Positions 18,693 through 28,497 are shown, counted from the first letter of the stretch. The stretch is 64,000 nt of DNA from Winogradskyella undariae (GCF_013285155.1 NZ_JABTEL010000005.1:1-64000); one strand, 5' to 3'. A program made the numbers and translations. Notes: a model not told the origin generated them from the sequence alone.

Positions 18693-20315
18693 ATGGCAGA
18701 AGTAATAAATATGCCGCGTTTGAGCGACACCATGGAGGAGGGAACAGTAGCCTCTTGGTTAAAAAAAGTTGGAGATAAAGTAGAAGAAGGAGATATTTTA
18801 GCCGAAATAGAAACAGATAAAGCTACAATGGAGTTTGAGTCTTTTAATGAAGGTACTCTATTACATATAGGTTTACAAGAAGGAGAAACTGCTAAGGTAG
18901 ATTCACTTTTGGCTATTATTGGAGAAGAAGGTGAAGATATTTCTGCCTTAATTAGTGGTGGTAGTGCATCTGCAGTAGCTGAAGAAGCGCCTGCTGAGGC
19001 ACCAGTTGCTGAAGCGTCTGCTCCTGCAGCAAGTGCTGAAGTTCCTGAAGGAGTAATAGTTGTTACCATGCCACGTTTAAGTGATACAATGGAAGAAGGA
19101 ACTGTTGCTACTTGGTTGAAAAAAGTTGGTGATGAGGTTGAAGAAGGCGATATTTTAGCAGAAATTGAAACAGATAAAGCTACTATGGAATTTGAATCAT
19201 TCCAATCAGGTAACTTATTATATATTGGTTTAGAAGAAGGTGAATCTGCAAAAGTAGATTCATTATTAGCGATTATTGGCCCAGCAGGAACTGATGTTTC
19301 AGCTGTTGCTAGTGGTTTTGGTTCTGCACCTGCTGCTGCCGCTCCTGCAAAAACAGAAGAGCCTAAAGCTGCTGCACCAAAGGCAGAAGCGCCTAAGGCT
19401 GCACCTGCTCCTAAAGCTGCTGCGTCAGTAGCAACGCCAAAAGTATCTAGTGATGGTGGACGTTTATTTGTTTCTCCATTAGCTAAGAAAATGGCTGAAG
19501 AAAAAGGATTTAACATTGCAGATATTCCTGGATCAGGAGAAAATGGACGTATCGTTAAGCGTGATGTTGAAAACTTTACACCTAAAGCTGCTGCACCTGC
19601 TGCCGCTGCCGGAGTTTCTACACCAGCTTCTGAAGAGAGTTTTGTAGAAATTAAAAACTCTAACATGCGTAAGGCTATCGCTAAAAATTTAGCAAAATCT
19701 AAATTTACAGCACCTCACTATTATTTAAATGTTGAGTTTGATATGGATAACGCAATTGCTTTCCGTAAGGAGGTAAATGCTATTCCTGATACTAAAGTAT
19801 CATTTAATGATATTGTAGTTAAAGCTTGTGCTATGGCGTTAAAATTACATCCACAAGTCAACTCTCAATGGTTTGATGATAGAATGAAATTAAACAACCA
19901 TGTACATATTGGAGTTGCTGTTGCTGTAGAAGATGGTCTTCTTGTACCAGTTGTTAAATTTGCTGATCAACGTAAATTGACTCAAATTGGTGCTGCTGTA
20001 AAAGAATATGCAATCAAAGCCAAAACTAAAAAACTATCTTTAGAAGAAATGGAAGGTAGTACTTTTACGATTTCTAACTTAGGTATGTTTGGTATTGATA
20101 CATTTACATCTATTATTAACCAACCTAATTCAGCAATACTTTCTGTTGGAGCAATTGTTCAAAAACCAGTTGTTAAAGATGGTGAGATTGTAGTTGGTAA
20201 TACAATGAAACTTTGTTTAGCTGCCGATCACAGAACGATTGATGGTGCTACAGGTGCTCAATTCCTTCAGACATTAAAAGGATTTATTGAAAACCCTATT
20301 TCAATGTTATTGTAA
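18693..20315 (+). CDS. pdhC: Pyruvate dehydrogenase E2, dihydrolipoamide acetyltransferase
   Basis: This is the core of the pyruvate dehydrogenase complex, transferring the acetyl group to CoA. The 540-aa protein has two N-terminal lipoyl domains with lipoyl lysines Lys43 and Lys162, both in ETDKATMEFESF; Ala/Pro-rich linkers; a peripheral E1/E3-binding domain (FVSPLAKKMAEE, then GSGENGRIVKRDV); and the catalytic domain ending with the active-site motif DHRTIDGA. The two lipoyl domains are nearly identical in protein but differ in codons. It is tightly coupled to pdhA and followed by a strong terminator. Confidence 0.96.
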   Translation: MAEVINMPRLSDTMEEGTVASWLKKVGDKVEEGDILAEIETDKATMEFESFNEGTLLHIGLQEGETAKVDSLLAIIGEEGEDISALISGGSASAVAEEAPAEAPVAEASAPAASAEVPEGVIVVTMPRLSDTMEEGTVATWLKKVGDEVEEGDILAEIETDKATMEFESFQSGNLLYIGLEEGESAKVDSLLAIIGPAGTDVSAVASGFGSAPAAAAPAKTEEPKAAAPKAEAPKAAPAPKAAASVATPKVSSDGGRLFVSPLAKKMAEEKGFNIADIPGSGENGRIVKRDVENFTPKAAAPAAAAGVSTPASEESFVEIKNSNMRKAIAKNLAKSKFTAPHYYLNVEFDMDNAIAFRKEVNAIPDTKVSFNDIVVKACAMALKLHPQVNSQWFDDRMKLNNHVHIGVAVAVEDGLLVPVVKFADQRKLTQIGAAVKEYAIKAKTKKLSLEEMEGSTFTISNLGMFGIDTFTSIINQPNSAILSVGAIVQKPVVKDGEIVVGNTMKLCLAADHRTIDGATGAQFLQTLKGFIENPISMLL

Positions 20316-20359
20316 TATAAATATTCAACTCTAAGTTTATTTTAGAGTCTATATAATTT

Positions 20360-20397
20360 AATCCTGATTTGATAATTTTTCGAATCAGGATTTTTTA
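20360..20397 (+). terminator. Terminator of pdhA-pdhC
   Basis: AATCCTGATT (20360-20369) pairs with AATCAGGATT (20383-20392), followed by T6. Confidence 0.8.
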
Positions 20398-20424
20398 TCT
20401 TTAAGCCTTATCTAAAAATATAAT

Positions 20425-21402
20425 ATGAAGAAATTATTACTTATTCTTTTAATCGCATTAGTTTATTCTTGTTCATTTCAACTTAAAGGGAAAAATGGTG
20501 AGCCTGGTAAGGATGGTGTGTCACAAATACCTAAAATTACGAGTGCTTCTATTAAGGCTAGTATGGAATATTTAGCTTCAGATGAATTAGAAGGAAGAGC
20601 AACAGGAAGTAAGGGTATTGAGAAAGCAGCAGTCTTTATTGAGAATTATTTAAAGTCTAATGCTATTAAACCTTATTTTAAAACATATCGAGATTCCTTC
20701 AAATTAAATGATTTAGAAGCTTATAATATTGTAGGTGTTATTGAAGGAAATGACCCAATACTTAAAAATGAATATATTATTCTTGGTGGTCATTACGATC
20801 ATATAGGTTTTGGTAAAACAGTAGAAGGAGATTCTATAGCTAATGGAGCTAATGATGATGCGTCAGGTACTATTGCGGCGATGGAATTAGGAAGATATTT
20901 TGCTGCGACTAAAACTAATAAGCGCAGTATTTTAATAACATTGTATGACGGAGAAGAACTAGGTCTTAAAGGGTCTGCACATTTAGCAGCACGTTTAAAA
21001 GGTGAAGGATTTAATGCATACACTATGATTAATTTTGAAATGATTGGTGTACCTAGGGCTGAAGGTGAAATAATGGCTTATATGAGTGGTTTTGAAAACT
21101 CTAATTATGCCGCTAAGTTGAATGAATATGCTAATGAAGAAATTATTGGTTTTTTTGATAAAGCGCAGCAAATGCAATTGTTTAGAAGATCCGATAACTT
21201 TCCGTTTTATCAAGAGTTAAATATTCCTGCTCATGCTATTTCTACTTTCGATTTTACAAATTTTGATTATTATCATCATGTAGATGATGAGGCTGATAAA
21301 ATGGATTATGATCATATGGCTAGTTTTATTAATAAGATGATACCTGCATTAGAAGGTATAATGAATGCACCAACAAAAGAAGTGATTTTAAAAGATGAGT
21401 AA
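20425..21402 (+). CDS. M28 family peptidase lipoprotein
   Basis: This 325-aa exported zinc peptidase has a lipoprotein signal (lipobox VYSC). Metal-site motifs are GGHYDHIG, NGANDDASG, YDGEELGLKG and a final His in FDYYHHVDD. At the position where M28 enzymes usually have an Asp in N-x-D-MIG this protein has Glu (NFEMIG). It is a more distant relative of the two M28 lipoproteins at 371-3088. The stop overlaps the start of the downstream SDR gene by 8 bp, so they are translationally coupled. Confidence 0.88.
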   Translation: MKKLLLILLIALVYSCSFQLKGKNGEPGKDGVSQIPKITSASIKASMEYLASDELEGRATGSKGIEKAAVFIENYLKSNAIKPYFKTYRDSFKLNDLEAYNIVGVIEGNDPILKNEYIILGGHYDHIGFGKTVEGDSIANGANDDASGTIAAMELGRYFAATKTNKRSILITLYDGEELGLKGSAHLAARLKGEGFNAYTMINFEMIGVPRAEGEIMAYMSGFENSNYAAKLNEYANEEIIGFFDKAQQMQLFRRSDNFPFYQELNIPAHAISTFDFTNFDYYHHVDDEADKMDYDHMASFINKMIPALEGIMNAPTKEVILKDE

Positions 21403-22078
21403 AAATATAATTATAACAGGAACGAGCCGTGGTATTGGATTTGAATTAGTTAAACTATTGGCTAAAGAGGGACATAATGTTTTGGCATTATCCCGAAATG
21501 AAAAACCAATATCAAATCTTAAAATTAATAATGTATCGTCTTTTGCTTTTGACTTATGTAATGAAGAAGATTATCAAAAAGTAATAGATTTTATTAATAA
21601 GGAGTGGGAGCAAGTCGATATTTTAATTAATAATGCAGGAGCTATAATTAATAAACCTTTTGCTGAAACAACGTTTCAAGACTTCACTAAAGTATATCAA
21701 ACAAATGTTTTTGGTGTTTCAGAATTAACAAGAACAGTTTTACCACATATGAAAAGTGATGGCCATGTTGTTACTGTAAGTTCTATGGGAGGTATTCAGG
21801 GGAGTATGAAATTTCCAGGTTTGGCAGCTTATAGTTCTAGCAAAGGAGCGGTAATTACAATGACAGAATTGTTGGCCGAAGAATATAAAGAAACAGGACC
21901 TCAGTTTAATGTTTTAGCACTTGGAGCTGTACAAACTGAAATGCTAGAAGAAGCTTTTCCGGGATATATAGCTTCTACTACACCAGTAGAAATGGCTGAT
22001 TATATTCAGAATTTTGCATTGACAGGAAATAAATATTATAACGGTAAAGTTTTACAGGTTTCTAATTCTACACCTTAA
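21395..22078 (+). CDS. Short-chain dehydrogenase/reductase
   Basis: This 227-aa cytoplasmic classical SDR has the cofactor motif TGTSRGIG near the N-terminus, NNAG, the catalytic Ser region (VTVSSMGG) and YSSSK. It starts inside the M28 peptidase gene (8-bp overlap). The C-terminus is shorter than in many SDRs. The NAD(P)H substrate is unknown. Confidence 0.88.
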   Translation: MSKNIIITGTSRGIGFELVKLLAKEGHNVLALSRNEKPISNLKINNVSSFAFDLCNEEDYQKVIDFINKEWEQVDILINNAGAIINKPFAETTFQDFTKVYQTNVFGVSELTRTVLPHMKSDGHVVTVSSMGGIQGSMKFPGLAAYSSSKGAVITMTELLAEEYKETGPQFNVLALGAVQTEMLEEAFPGYIASTTPVEMADYIQNFALTGNKYYNGKVLQVSNSTP

Positions 22079-22173
22079 TATAGGAGGTTTATAATTTGAT
22101 AGATTTAACCAAGCTTCATTTTTTTTAGAATAATAACTTGTTCAATTAATTATAAGACGTTTAAATAATCATA

Positions 22174-22470
22174 TTATAAATCTTCAAATCGTTTTAATTT
22201 ATTCTGGGTTGTAATTAATTCAGATTTTAAATCCTCAATTTTATTCAATAGGTTAAAAACCGTATCAATACCTTCAAAATTAAGTTGAAGTTCTTGATGT
22301 AAACGTATCATTTTTTCTATATCTGCTATTTTATCTTGATGAATGCAATATGTTTTTTCAACCGAAATTAATTCAATTAGTCCATAATCATTTAGCGCAT
22401 TAAAAAATGACATTTCTAGTTTGTAATGTGTACATAAACTAGGTAGTGGTATTAAATCTGTAGTCTCCAT
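22174..22470 (-). CDS. cbpM: CbpM-type modulator of CbpA
   Basis: This 98-aa MerR-like helical protein begins 2 bp after the cbpA stop. In the known pair, CbpM binds the J-domain of CbpA and restrains its co-chaperone activity. The length, the C-terminal coiled coil (residues about 60-98, rich in Leu, Lys and Glu) and the gene position support this. Sequence conservation in this family is low, so context carries much of the call. Confidence 0.75.
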   Translation of the reverse strand: METTDLIPLPSLCTHYKLEMSFFNALNDYGLIELISVEKTYCIHQDKIADIEKMIRLHQELQLNFEGIDTVFNLLNKIEDLKSELITTQNKLKRFEDL

Positions 22471-22472
22471 AG

Positions 22473-23351
22473 CTATTGTAATTTTGCGAGTTCTTCAAAA
22501 AGTTCTTTCTCTTTATCAGATAGTTTTTTTGGTAATTGAACATTGTAAGTAATATATAAATCACCAAATTCTCCGTCTTTTTTGTATTTAGGAAACCCTT
22601 TGCCTTTTAACTTAACCTGTGTACCATTTTGTGTTAACGGTTTTAGGTTTAATTTTACTTTACCATCAAAAGTATCTACGGTAATATCTTCGCCTAAAAC
22701 AGCTTTATATAAATTAAGATCAACATTTTTATAGAGATTAGCACCATCGCGTTTAAAATCGGTGTTATTTATAATATTAAATTCAATTAGTAGATCTCCA
22801 TTTGGTCCTCCATTTACACCTTCTCCACCTTTGCCTTTAATTCTTATAATTTGTCCGTGAATAACTCCCGCAGGGATTGTTAATCTTATACTTTTTCCAT
22901 TTACGGTTAATACACGTTTTTCAGTTGTGTAAACATCTTTTAAATTGAGCTGAAGCTGAGCATTAAAATCTTGACCTCTAAATTTTACATTTCCACGACT
23001 TTGGCTGCGTCCTCCTCCAAACATAGATTCAAAGAAATCAGAATATTCTCCATCATCAAAATTGCTAGAGTTAGAGCGGCGTTGATTGCGTTGATGAGAT
23101 TGTCTAGCTTGTTCTTCAGCTTCACCATGTTGCCAATTTTCTCCGTATTGGTCATATTTTTTTCGATTTTCATCATGACTCAATACTTCATTAGCTTCAT
23201 TAACTTTCTTAAATCTTAATTCCGCTTCTTTATCATTAGGATTTAAATCAGGATGGTGTTTTCGTGCTAATTTTCGATATGCTTTTTTAATATCGCTTTT
23301 GGAAGCATTTTTATCTACACCGAGTACTTTATAATAGTCTATAAATGCCAT
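22473..23351 (-). CDS. cbpA: DnaJ-class co-chaperone CbpA
   Basis: This 292-aa type II Hsp40 has an N-terminal J-domain ([34 protein letters not shown] region; HPD present), a Gly/Ser/Arg-rich linker and two C-terminal substrate-binding domains, but no zinc-finger repeats. It stimulates DnaK ATPase and is usually linked to stress or stationary phase. cbpM follows directly. A 15-bp palindrome (23394-23408) lies 43-57 bp upstream. Confidence 0.92.
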   Translation of the reverse strand: MAFIDYYKVLGVDKNASKSDIKKAYRKLARKHHPDLNPNDKEAELRFKKVNEANEVLSHDENRKKYDQYGENWQHGEAEEQARQSHQRNQRRSNSSNFDDGEYSDFFESMFGGGRSQSRGNVKFRGQDFNAQLQLNLKDVYTTEKRVLTVNGKSIRLTIPAGVIHGQIIRIKGKGGEGVNGGPNGDLLIEFNIINNTDFKRDGANLYKNVDLNLYKAVLGEDITVDTFDGKVKLNLKPLTQNGTQVKLKGKGFPKYKKDGEFGDLYITYNVQLPKKLSDKEKELFEELAKLQ

Positions 23352-23393
23352 AATTTTAAATCTAAAATGTAGGTTAATTAAATTAATTGCCTA

Positions 23394-23408
23394 CAGCTAA
23401 GTTAGCTG
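23394..23408. promoter_or_regulatory. Palindrome upstream of cbpA
   Basis: CAGCTAA-G-TTAGCTG, perfect around a central G. It lies where the -33 region of cbpA would be if TACATTTT (minus strand, about 23362-23369) is its -7 box. This suggests an operator; unproven. Confidence 0.3.
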
Positions 23409-23645
23409 TTTTTCAGGTTAATGTCAAGGTATATGCTGTTAAGATAAATACAATAATTTAGGCTTTTGTTTTGATTAATAATGACATATTACTTATCAAA
23501 TAAAAAATTAATTGTTGATCTCTTAATATGAATTTAGACTGCTGTTTTTTAATTGTGATTAACTTTGTATTTTTAAGTTGTATGATATCTGTTTTGAGTT
23601 TTTTAAAGTTTGATTAAAAGAATTTAATAGTAATTATTTAACGCT

Positions 23646-23653
23646 TATTTTTG
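23646..23653 (+). promoter_or_regulatory. -7 box abutting the sprT-like start
   Basis: TATTTTTG matches TAnnTTTG and ends only 5 bases before the ATG, so transcription would start at or near the A of the ATG. No TTG at the standard spacing. Confidence 0.4.
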
Positions 23654-23658
23654 CAGCA

Positions 23659-24255
23659 ATGCAAACACCACTTTTAAATTATATTCCTGAGGGGGCACAA
23701 CCTTTAGTTACTGAACTTTTGGCTATTGATAATTTGATAGTTAAAGTGAAGAAGGAGCGTAAAACACGACATGGTGATTATAGAGGATTACCAAACGGAA
23801 AGCATCAAATTACAATTAATTCTAATTTAAATTGTTATCGGTTTTTAATTACATTAATTCATGAAATCGCACATTTTGAAGCTTATAAAACTTATGGTAG
23901 GCTTATTAAGCCACACGGAAAAGAATGGAAACACACTTTTCAGCATTTAATGTTACCGTTTTTAAGGCCCGAAGTTTTTCCTTTAGAGTTATTGCCACTT
24001 TTAGCTAATCATTTTAAAAATCCTAAGGCATCTAGCGATACAGATACTCAATTGGCTTTAGCTTTAAAGCAATTTAATGAAGACAATGATAAAACCTATG
24101 TTTTTGAAGTGCTTTTAAATCAAAGTTTTAAACTAGATAATGGAAGAGTTTTTAAAAGAGGAAATAAAAGAAGAAAACGATTTGAATGCGTAGAAGTTAA
24201 CACAGGAAAATTATATTTGTTTAACCCAAATGCAGAAGTAGAAACCCTAGATTAA
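23659..24255 (+). CDS. SprT-like zinc metalloprotease
   Basis: This 198-aa cytoplasmic protein has the SprT-like arrangement: an N-terminal helix, the zinc motif HEIAH (His68, Glu69, His72), a third-ligand region (KPHGKEWKHTF) and a short C-terminal beta part (NGRVFKRGNKRRKRFECVE) that lacks the cysteines of a zinc ribbon. Relatives act in DNA-protein crosslink repair in eukaryotes; the bacterial role is poorly known. The next gene starts 7 bp downstream. Confidence 0.85.
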   Translation: MQTPLLNYIPEGAQPLVTELLAIDNLIVKVKKERKTRHGDYRGLPNGKHQITINSNLNCYRFLITLIHEIAHFEAYKTYGRLIKPHGKEWKHTFQHLMLPFLRPEVFPLELLPLLANHFKNPKASSDTDTQLALALKQFNEDNDKTYVFEVLLNQSFKLDNGRVFKRGNKRRKRFECVEVNTGKLYLFNPNAEVETLD

Positions 24256-24262
24256 AAAAATA

Positions 24263-25351
24263 ATGAATAATAAAAAATCAAATTATTATGCCATCCTTAT
24301 GGCCGGAGGTGTAGGTTCAAGATTTTGGCCAGTCAGTACTCAAGATTTTCCAAAGCAGTTTCATGATATGCTTGGAACTGGTGATACTTTAATTCAAAAA
24401 ACATTTAATCGTTTAGCGCAATTAATACCTGAAGAAAATATCTTCATATTAACTAATGAGCGTTACAATGATCTTGTTTTTGAGCAATTACCTCAAGTAA
24501 CCAAAAGGCAAGTTGTTTTAGAACCTGCAATGCGTAATACAGCACCTTGTATATTATATGCTTCTTTAAAAATTCAGAAAGAAAATGAAGATGCTGTAAT
24601 GATTGTAGCACCAAGTGATCATTGGATCGAAGATGAAAAAGCCTTTTCTGATAACGTAAAAACAGCTTTTGATTATTGCGAATCTAACGATGCGTTAATG
24701 ACTTTAGGTATTACGCCAACATTTCCAAACACGGGTTATGGTTATATTGAATATGATAAATCTTCTTCTACCGAAATAAAATCAGTAAATCAATTTAGAG
24801 AAAAACCAGATTATAAAACGGCAAAGTCTTTTATTGATCAAGGGAATTTTCTGTGGAATGCAGGGATTTTTATGTGGAGTGCAAAATCTGTTATTTCTGC
24901 TTTTAAAAATAACCAGCCAGAGTTATTTCAATTATTCGAAAGTGGTTTTAGTGCCTATAACACCGAACTTGAAGAAGAATTTATAAAAGAGAATTATAAA
25001 AAAGCAGAAAATATTTCAGTCGATTACGCATTGATGGAAAAGAGTACTAATGTTTCTGTGATTCCTGCAACTTTTGATTGGAATGACCTTGGAACTTGGG
25101 GAAGTCTCTATGATAAATTAGATAAAGACGATAATGATAATGCTGTTGTTAATGCCAAAACTTTATTAGAAGATTCTAGCGGAAATATGATTCGTTCTAA
25201 AAAAGGTAAGGTTGTGGTTATCGATGGTTTAAAAGATTATATCGTTGTTGATAAAGAAGAAGTTTTACTTATCTTTCCAAAAGCCAAAGAGCAAGATATT
25301 AAAAAAGTACTTCAAAATGTGAAAGCTGAATTTGGTGAACAATACGGGTAA
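24263..25351 (+). CDS. manC: Mannose-1-phosphate guanylyltransferase
   Basis: This enzyme makes GDP-mannose from mannose-1-phosphate and GTP for surface polysaccharides and glycoproteins. The 362-aa protein has the nucleotidyltransferase signature GGVGSRFWP (15-23), the PSDHWI motif, NTGYGYIE, FREKPD and WNAGIFMW, and a short C-terminal domain. It lacks the C-terminal isomerase domain of bifunctional enzymes. It is closely spaced after the sprT-like gene and probably co-transcribed. Confidence 0.93.
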   Translation: MNNKKSNYYAILMAGGVGSRFWPVSTQDFPKQFHDMLGTGDTLIQKTFNRLAQLIPEENIFILTNERYNDLVFEQLPQVTKRQVVLEPAMRNTAPCILYASLKIQKENEDAVMIVAPSDHWIEDEKAFSDNVKTAFDYCESNDALMTLGITPTFPNTGYGYIEYDKSSSTEIKSVNQFREKPDYKTAKSFIDQGNFLWNAGIFMWSAKSVISAFKNNQPELFQLFESGFSAYNTELEEEFIKENYKKAENISVDYALMEKSTNVSVIPATFDWNDLGTWGSLYDKLDKDDNDNAVVNAKTLLEDSSGNMIRSKKGKVVVIDGLKDYIVVDKEEVLLIFPKAKEQDIKKVLQNVKAEFGEQYG

Positions 25352-25426
25352 TCATTTTTTGAAGTTATTAAATAATAGCACTGTCTAATTAGATTTAGAT
25401 ATCTAAAACCATATTTTTTTTGAATT

Positions 25427-26953
25427 ATGAGCGACGAACATAAATTTAATTTTTCAGAAGAAGAAAAAGAAGAGCAAGAAAAACAAGAGCAAGAGGATAA
25501 GCAGCACGAACAGAAGCAAATTGACAAGGATAAGGCTGTTGAGGAAAAGAAAAAGGCTGTAAAGGAAGGTGCACAAGGTTTATTTGCTAGTGTTAAGACT
25601 TTTCTACATGAATTACTTGATTTTAGAGAAGACACAGATCGAGATGCAACGATAGCTGCAATCAAGGCAGATATTCCTTTTAAAGGAGCAACAGCTTGGA
25701 TTTTAGTTTGCTCTATTTTTGTTGCATCTATAGGTCTTAATGCAGATTCTACAGCTGTAGTAATTGGTGCCATGTTAATTTCTCCATTAATGGGGCCTAT
25801 TTTAGGTGTTGGAATGTCAATTGCGCTAAATGATATTGATACGCTTAGAAAGTCGTTAATTAATTTAGCGACAATGATTGTGCTAAGTTTATTAACTGCC
25901 TATTTATTTTTCAAGTTCTTTCCGTCTGCAGACTTAATGACCAATGAGCTTTTTGGTAGAACTAAACCCGACTTAAGAGATGTTTTAATTGCTTTTTTTG
26001 GGGGTGCTGCCCTTATTATAGCCCGAACTAAAAAGGGTACCATAGCATCGGTGATTTTTGGTGTCGCTATTGCTACGGCATTAATGCCTCCATTGTGTAC
26101 TGCAGGTTATGGCTTGGCCCACGATTGGGAGGTTTTTATTGGTGCAATGTATTTGTTTACAATCAATACTATATTTATTGCTTTAGCGACATTTATAGTG
26201 TTGAAGGTTCTAGGGTTTCCAATGTTAAAATATGCCAATTCTAAAAAACGAAAACGAATAGCTCAGTTGGCATCATTGATAGCCATACTTGTTATGGCAC
26301 CTGCAATATGGACTTTTATGAATTTTATTACTCAAAGTGGTTTAGATGGTGATTATCAAAAGTTTATAGAAGACGAGGTAAAGTCTAATAATGAGTTATG
26401 GTACCAGAATGCTATTCCTCATTGGGAAGATAAAGAAATTGTGTTATATATTAATGGTGAGGTTTCTGATGCTATGGTAGCAGATTTGAATAATGAAATT
26501 AAAACTTACGATAAGATAAAAGATTTTAAACTGATTATAAAGGGTAATAAAAATAGAAGCTTTGATAAAATTTCTGATGCTTATGATAGAGCAATCAAGG
26601 ATTTAGATCAAAAAGATAATATTATAAATGGTCTTCAAAGTCAGATTGAAGATTTACAGAAAAATATTACTAACTTAAATAAGCAAATAGAGTCTAAGAG
26701 TTCAGATCAAAATTCAGTTTCATTTACATCATTATCAAGAGATGCTAAAATTAAATTTAGTGATTTAGAGTCTTTTGGATATGCTAAAATGTTGGAGTCT
26801 AAAGATTTTATAAACATTGATACGGTAAGTGTAGCTAATGTAAGATGGAAAGTGAAACTTACGGATAGTATTGTGTTTACTAAAGAGCGTGATTTACAAA
26901 AGTGGCTTAAAAACGAACTTAAAGTCGATACCGTATTTATTAAGAGAAATTAA
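25427..26953 (+). CDS. DUF389 family membrane protein
   Basis: This 508-aa protein has a highly charged Glu/Lys/Gln coiled N-terminus (residues about 5-55), then the DUF389 membrane core with several Gly-rich segments (DSTAVVIGAMLISPLMGPILGVG is its hallmark, about 110-130) and a long C-terminal soluble region with a coiled coil near residues 395-425. The molecular function of DUF389 proteins is not established. It may share a transcript with manC, 75 bp upstream. Confidence 0.85.
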   Translation: MSDEHKFNFSEEEKEEQEKQEQEDKQHEQKQIDKDKAVEEKKKAVKEGAQGLFASVKTFLHELLDFREDTDRDATIAAIKADIPFKGATAWILVCSIFVASIGLNADSTAVVIGAMLISPLMGPILGVGMSIALNDIDTLRKSLINLATMIVLSLLTAYLFFKFFPSADLMTNELFGRTKPDLRDVLIAFFGGAALIIARTKKGTIASVIFGVAIATALMPPLCTAGYGLAHDWEVFIGAMYLFTINTIFIALATFIVLKVLGFPMLKYANSKKRKRIAQLASLIAILVMAPAIWTFMNFITQSGLDGDYQKFIEDEVKSNNELWYQNAIPHWEDKEIVLYINGEVSDAMVADLNNEIKTYDKIKDFKLIIKGNKNRSFDKISDAYDRAIKDLDQKDNIINGLQSQIEDLQKNITNLNKQIESKSSDQNSVSFTSLSRDAKIKFSDLESFGYAKMLESKDFINIDTVSVANVRWKVKLTDSIVFTKERDLQKWLKNELKVDTVFIKRN

Positions 26954-26986
26954 TAGAGAAAAGTTAAATGTAATGAAGAGCTTTAT

Positions 26987-27757
26987 TTATTTCGCGTCTT
27001 CTTCAAGATACATTTTACGTACCTTTCTAAATAACTCAGAAGAATAAACGAAGTCAGTAACGGCTTCGTTTTCTGTTTTAAAAATAGTTTCGTTAGAGCC
27101 TTCCCATTCTAATAATCCATCTTTAAGGAAAACTATCTTTTTTCCAATTTCCATTACAGAGTTCATATCGTGTGTATTAATAACAGTAGTGATATCAAAT
27201 TCTTCTGTAATTTCTTTAATTAAATTATCAATTACAATAGCTGTTTTAGGATCTAATCCAGAGTTTGGTTCATCACAAAATAAAAACTTAGGTCTGTTTA
27301 CTATAGCTCTTGCAATAGCAACACGTTTTTGCATACCACCAGATGCTTCACTAGGTTTCTTATCATGTGCATTATCTAAATTAACACGTTTTAAAACAAT
27401 ATTTACACGATCTTCCATTTCACTCTTACTCTGTTTGGTAAACATCCTAAGAGGGAACATTACGTTTTCGGCAATAGTCATAGAGTCAAATAACGCACTA
27501 CCTTGAAAAACCATTCCCATTTCAGAACGTAGGTTTGTTTTTTCATTACGAGATAGTTTACTGAAATTTTTACCCTCATAGCAAATAGATCCTTCTTCAT
27601 AATCAAATAATCCAAGGAGGCATTTTAAAAAAACGGTCTTACCAGATCCACTCTGACCAATAATTAAATTTGTCTTTCCTTTATCAAAAGAAGTTGTAAT
27701 TCCTTTTAAAATATGTGAGTCTCCAAAAGATTTCTGTAGGTCTTTAACTTCTATCAT
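26987..27757 (-). CDS. mlaF: ABC transporter ATPase of the MlaF type
   Basis: This 256-aa ATPase energises an MCE-type phospholipid/lipid transport system at the inner membrane. Walker A GQSGSGKT, the Q-loop, the family signature SGGMQKR, Walker B FLFCDEPNSGLD and the switch His (NTHD) are all present. The SGGMQKR form and the MlaE-type permease directly upstream (2-bp gap) identify the Mla/MCE class. No MCE-domain (MlaD) gene is adjacent, so that partner must be elsewhere. Confidence 0.9.
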   Translation of the reverse strand: MIEVKDLQKSFGDSHILKGITTSFDKGKTNLIIGQSGSGKTVFLKCLLGLFDYEEGSICYEGKNFSKLSRNEKTNLRSEMGMVFQGSALFDSMTIAENVMFPLRMFTKQSKSEMEDRVNIVLKRVNLDNAHDKKPSEASGGMQKRVAIARAIVNRPKFLFCDEPNSGLDPKTAIVIDNLIKEITEEFDITTVINTHDMNSVMEIGKKIVFLKDGLLEWEGSNETIFKTENEAVTDFVYSSELFRKVRKMYLEEDAK

Positions 27758-27759
27758 AA

Positions 27760-28497
27760 TTATCCTAATAATAAACTGGTTAGTAAAAAATTAACCATAA
27801 TAATCATAACGCTAGTCCAAACGAATGATGTTGTGCTGGCTTTACCAACTTCTAAGGCTCCACCTTTCATAAAATAACCATAATAAGAAGGAATGGTTGC
27901 GAGTAGAAAAGCAAATACCAAGGTTTTTAAAAATGCATATATAAAATGAAATGGAATAAAATCTAACTGAACGCCTTCTATGTAATCTTCCATTGTTCCA
28001 TAACCGCCGTATACACATGCCATAAGTCCTCCTAATATTCCTAAAAACATAGCAATAGAGATGACAAAAGGATAAAGTGTTAAAGCTATAAATTTAGGAA
28101 AAACAAGATAGTTAATTCCGTTAATACCCATAACTTCTAATGCATCAATTTGTTCTGTAACACGCATAGTTCCTATGCTTGATGTAATAAAAGAACCAAC
28201 TTTACCAGCCATAATTATAGATATAAATGTCGGCGCAAATTCTAGTATTATAGATTGGCGTGTTGCAAAACCCACTAGATATTTTGGCATTAGTGGACTC
28301 GTCATATTTAGTGAAGTTTGTATGGCTACAACGCCTCCAACAAAAAATGAAATAAATGCTACAATACCAAGAGAACCTATGATGAGATCATCAATGTCTT
28401 TCAGTATTAAAGGTTTCATCACGGACCACTTAGTAGGGCGGCGAAAAATGTCCTTTATCATTATAAAATAGGCACCAATATTATGTAGGTAAGTCAT
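27760..28497 (-). CDS. mlaE: MlaE family ABC transporter permease
   Basis: This 245-aa inner-membrane permease has five or six hydrophobic segments and the MlaE hallmarks FFVGGVVAIQTS, LEFAPTFISIIMAGKVG, GTMRVTEQIDALEVMGI and the late PSYYGYF...GGALEVGKAST region. It pairs with the downstream MlaF-type ATPase to move lipids between membranes. It is divergent from pafA. Confidence 0.92.
   Translation of the reverse strand: MTYLHNIGAYFIMIKDIFRRPTKWSVMKPLILKDIDDLIIGSLGIVAFISFFVGGVVAIQTSLNMTSPLMPKYLVGFATRQSIILEFAPTFISIIMAGKVGSFITSSIGTMRVTEQIDALEVMGINGINYLVFPKFIALTLYPFVISIAMFLGILGGLMACVYGGYGTMEDYIEGVQLDFIPFHFIYAFLKTLVFAFLLATIPSYYGYFMKGGALEVGKASTTSFVWTSVMIIMVNFLLTSLLLG

Larger units (their letters stand above)
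23352..23658. other. Divergent cbpA/sprT-like intergenic region
   Basis: About 307 AT-rich bases. On the cbpA side there is an imperfect hairpin (23369-23394, GTAGG.../...CCTAC) next to a perfect palindrome (23394-23408). On the right is a -7 box directly before the sprT-like start. No small gene is seen. Confidence 0.5.

Noticed and set aside
18674..19666. Long minus-strand open frame of 330 codons inside pdhC
   Set aside because: It is antisense to the Ala/Lys-rich lipoyl and linker regions of pdhC, which produce long shadow frames; the composition is Ala/Ser-rich low complexity.
25312..25773. Minus-strand frame of 153 codons over the start of the DUF389 gene
   Set aside because: It is the Ser/Cys-rich antisense shadow of the Glu/Lys-rich coiled N-terminus.
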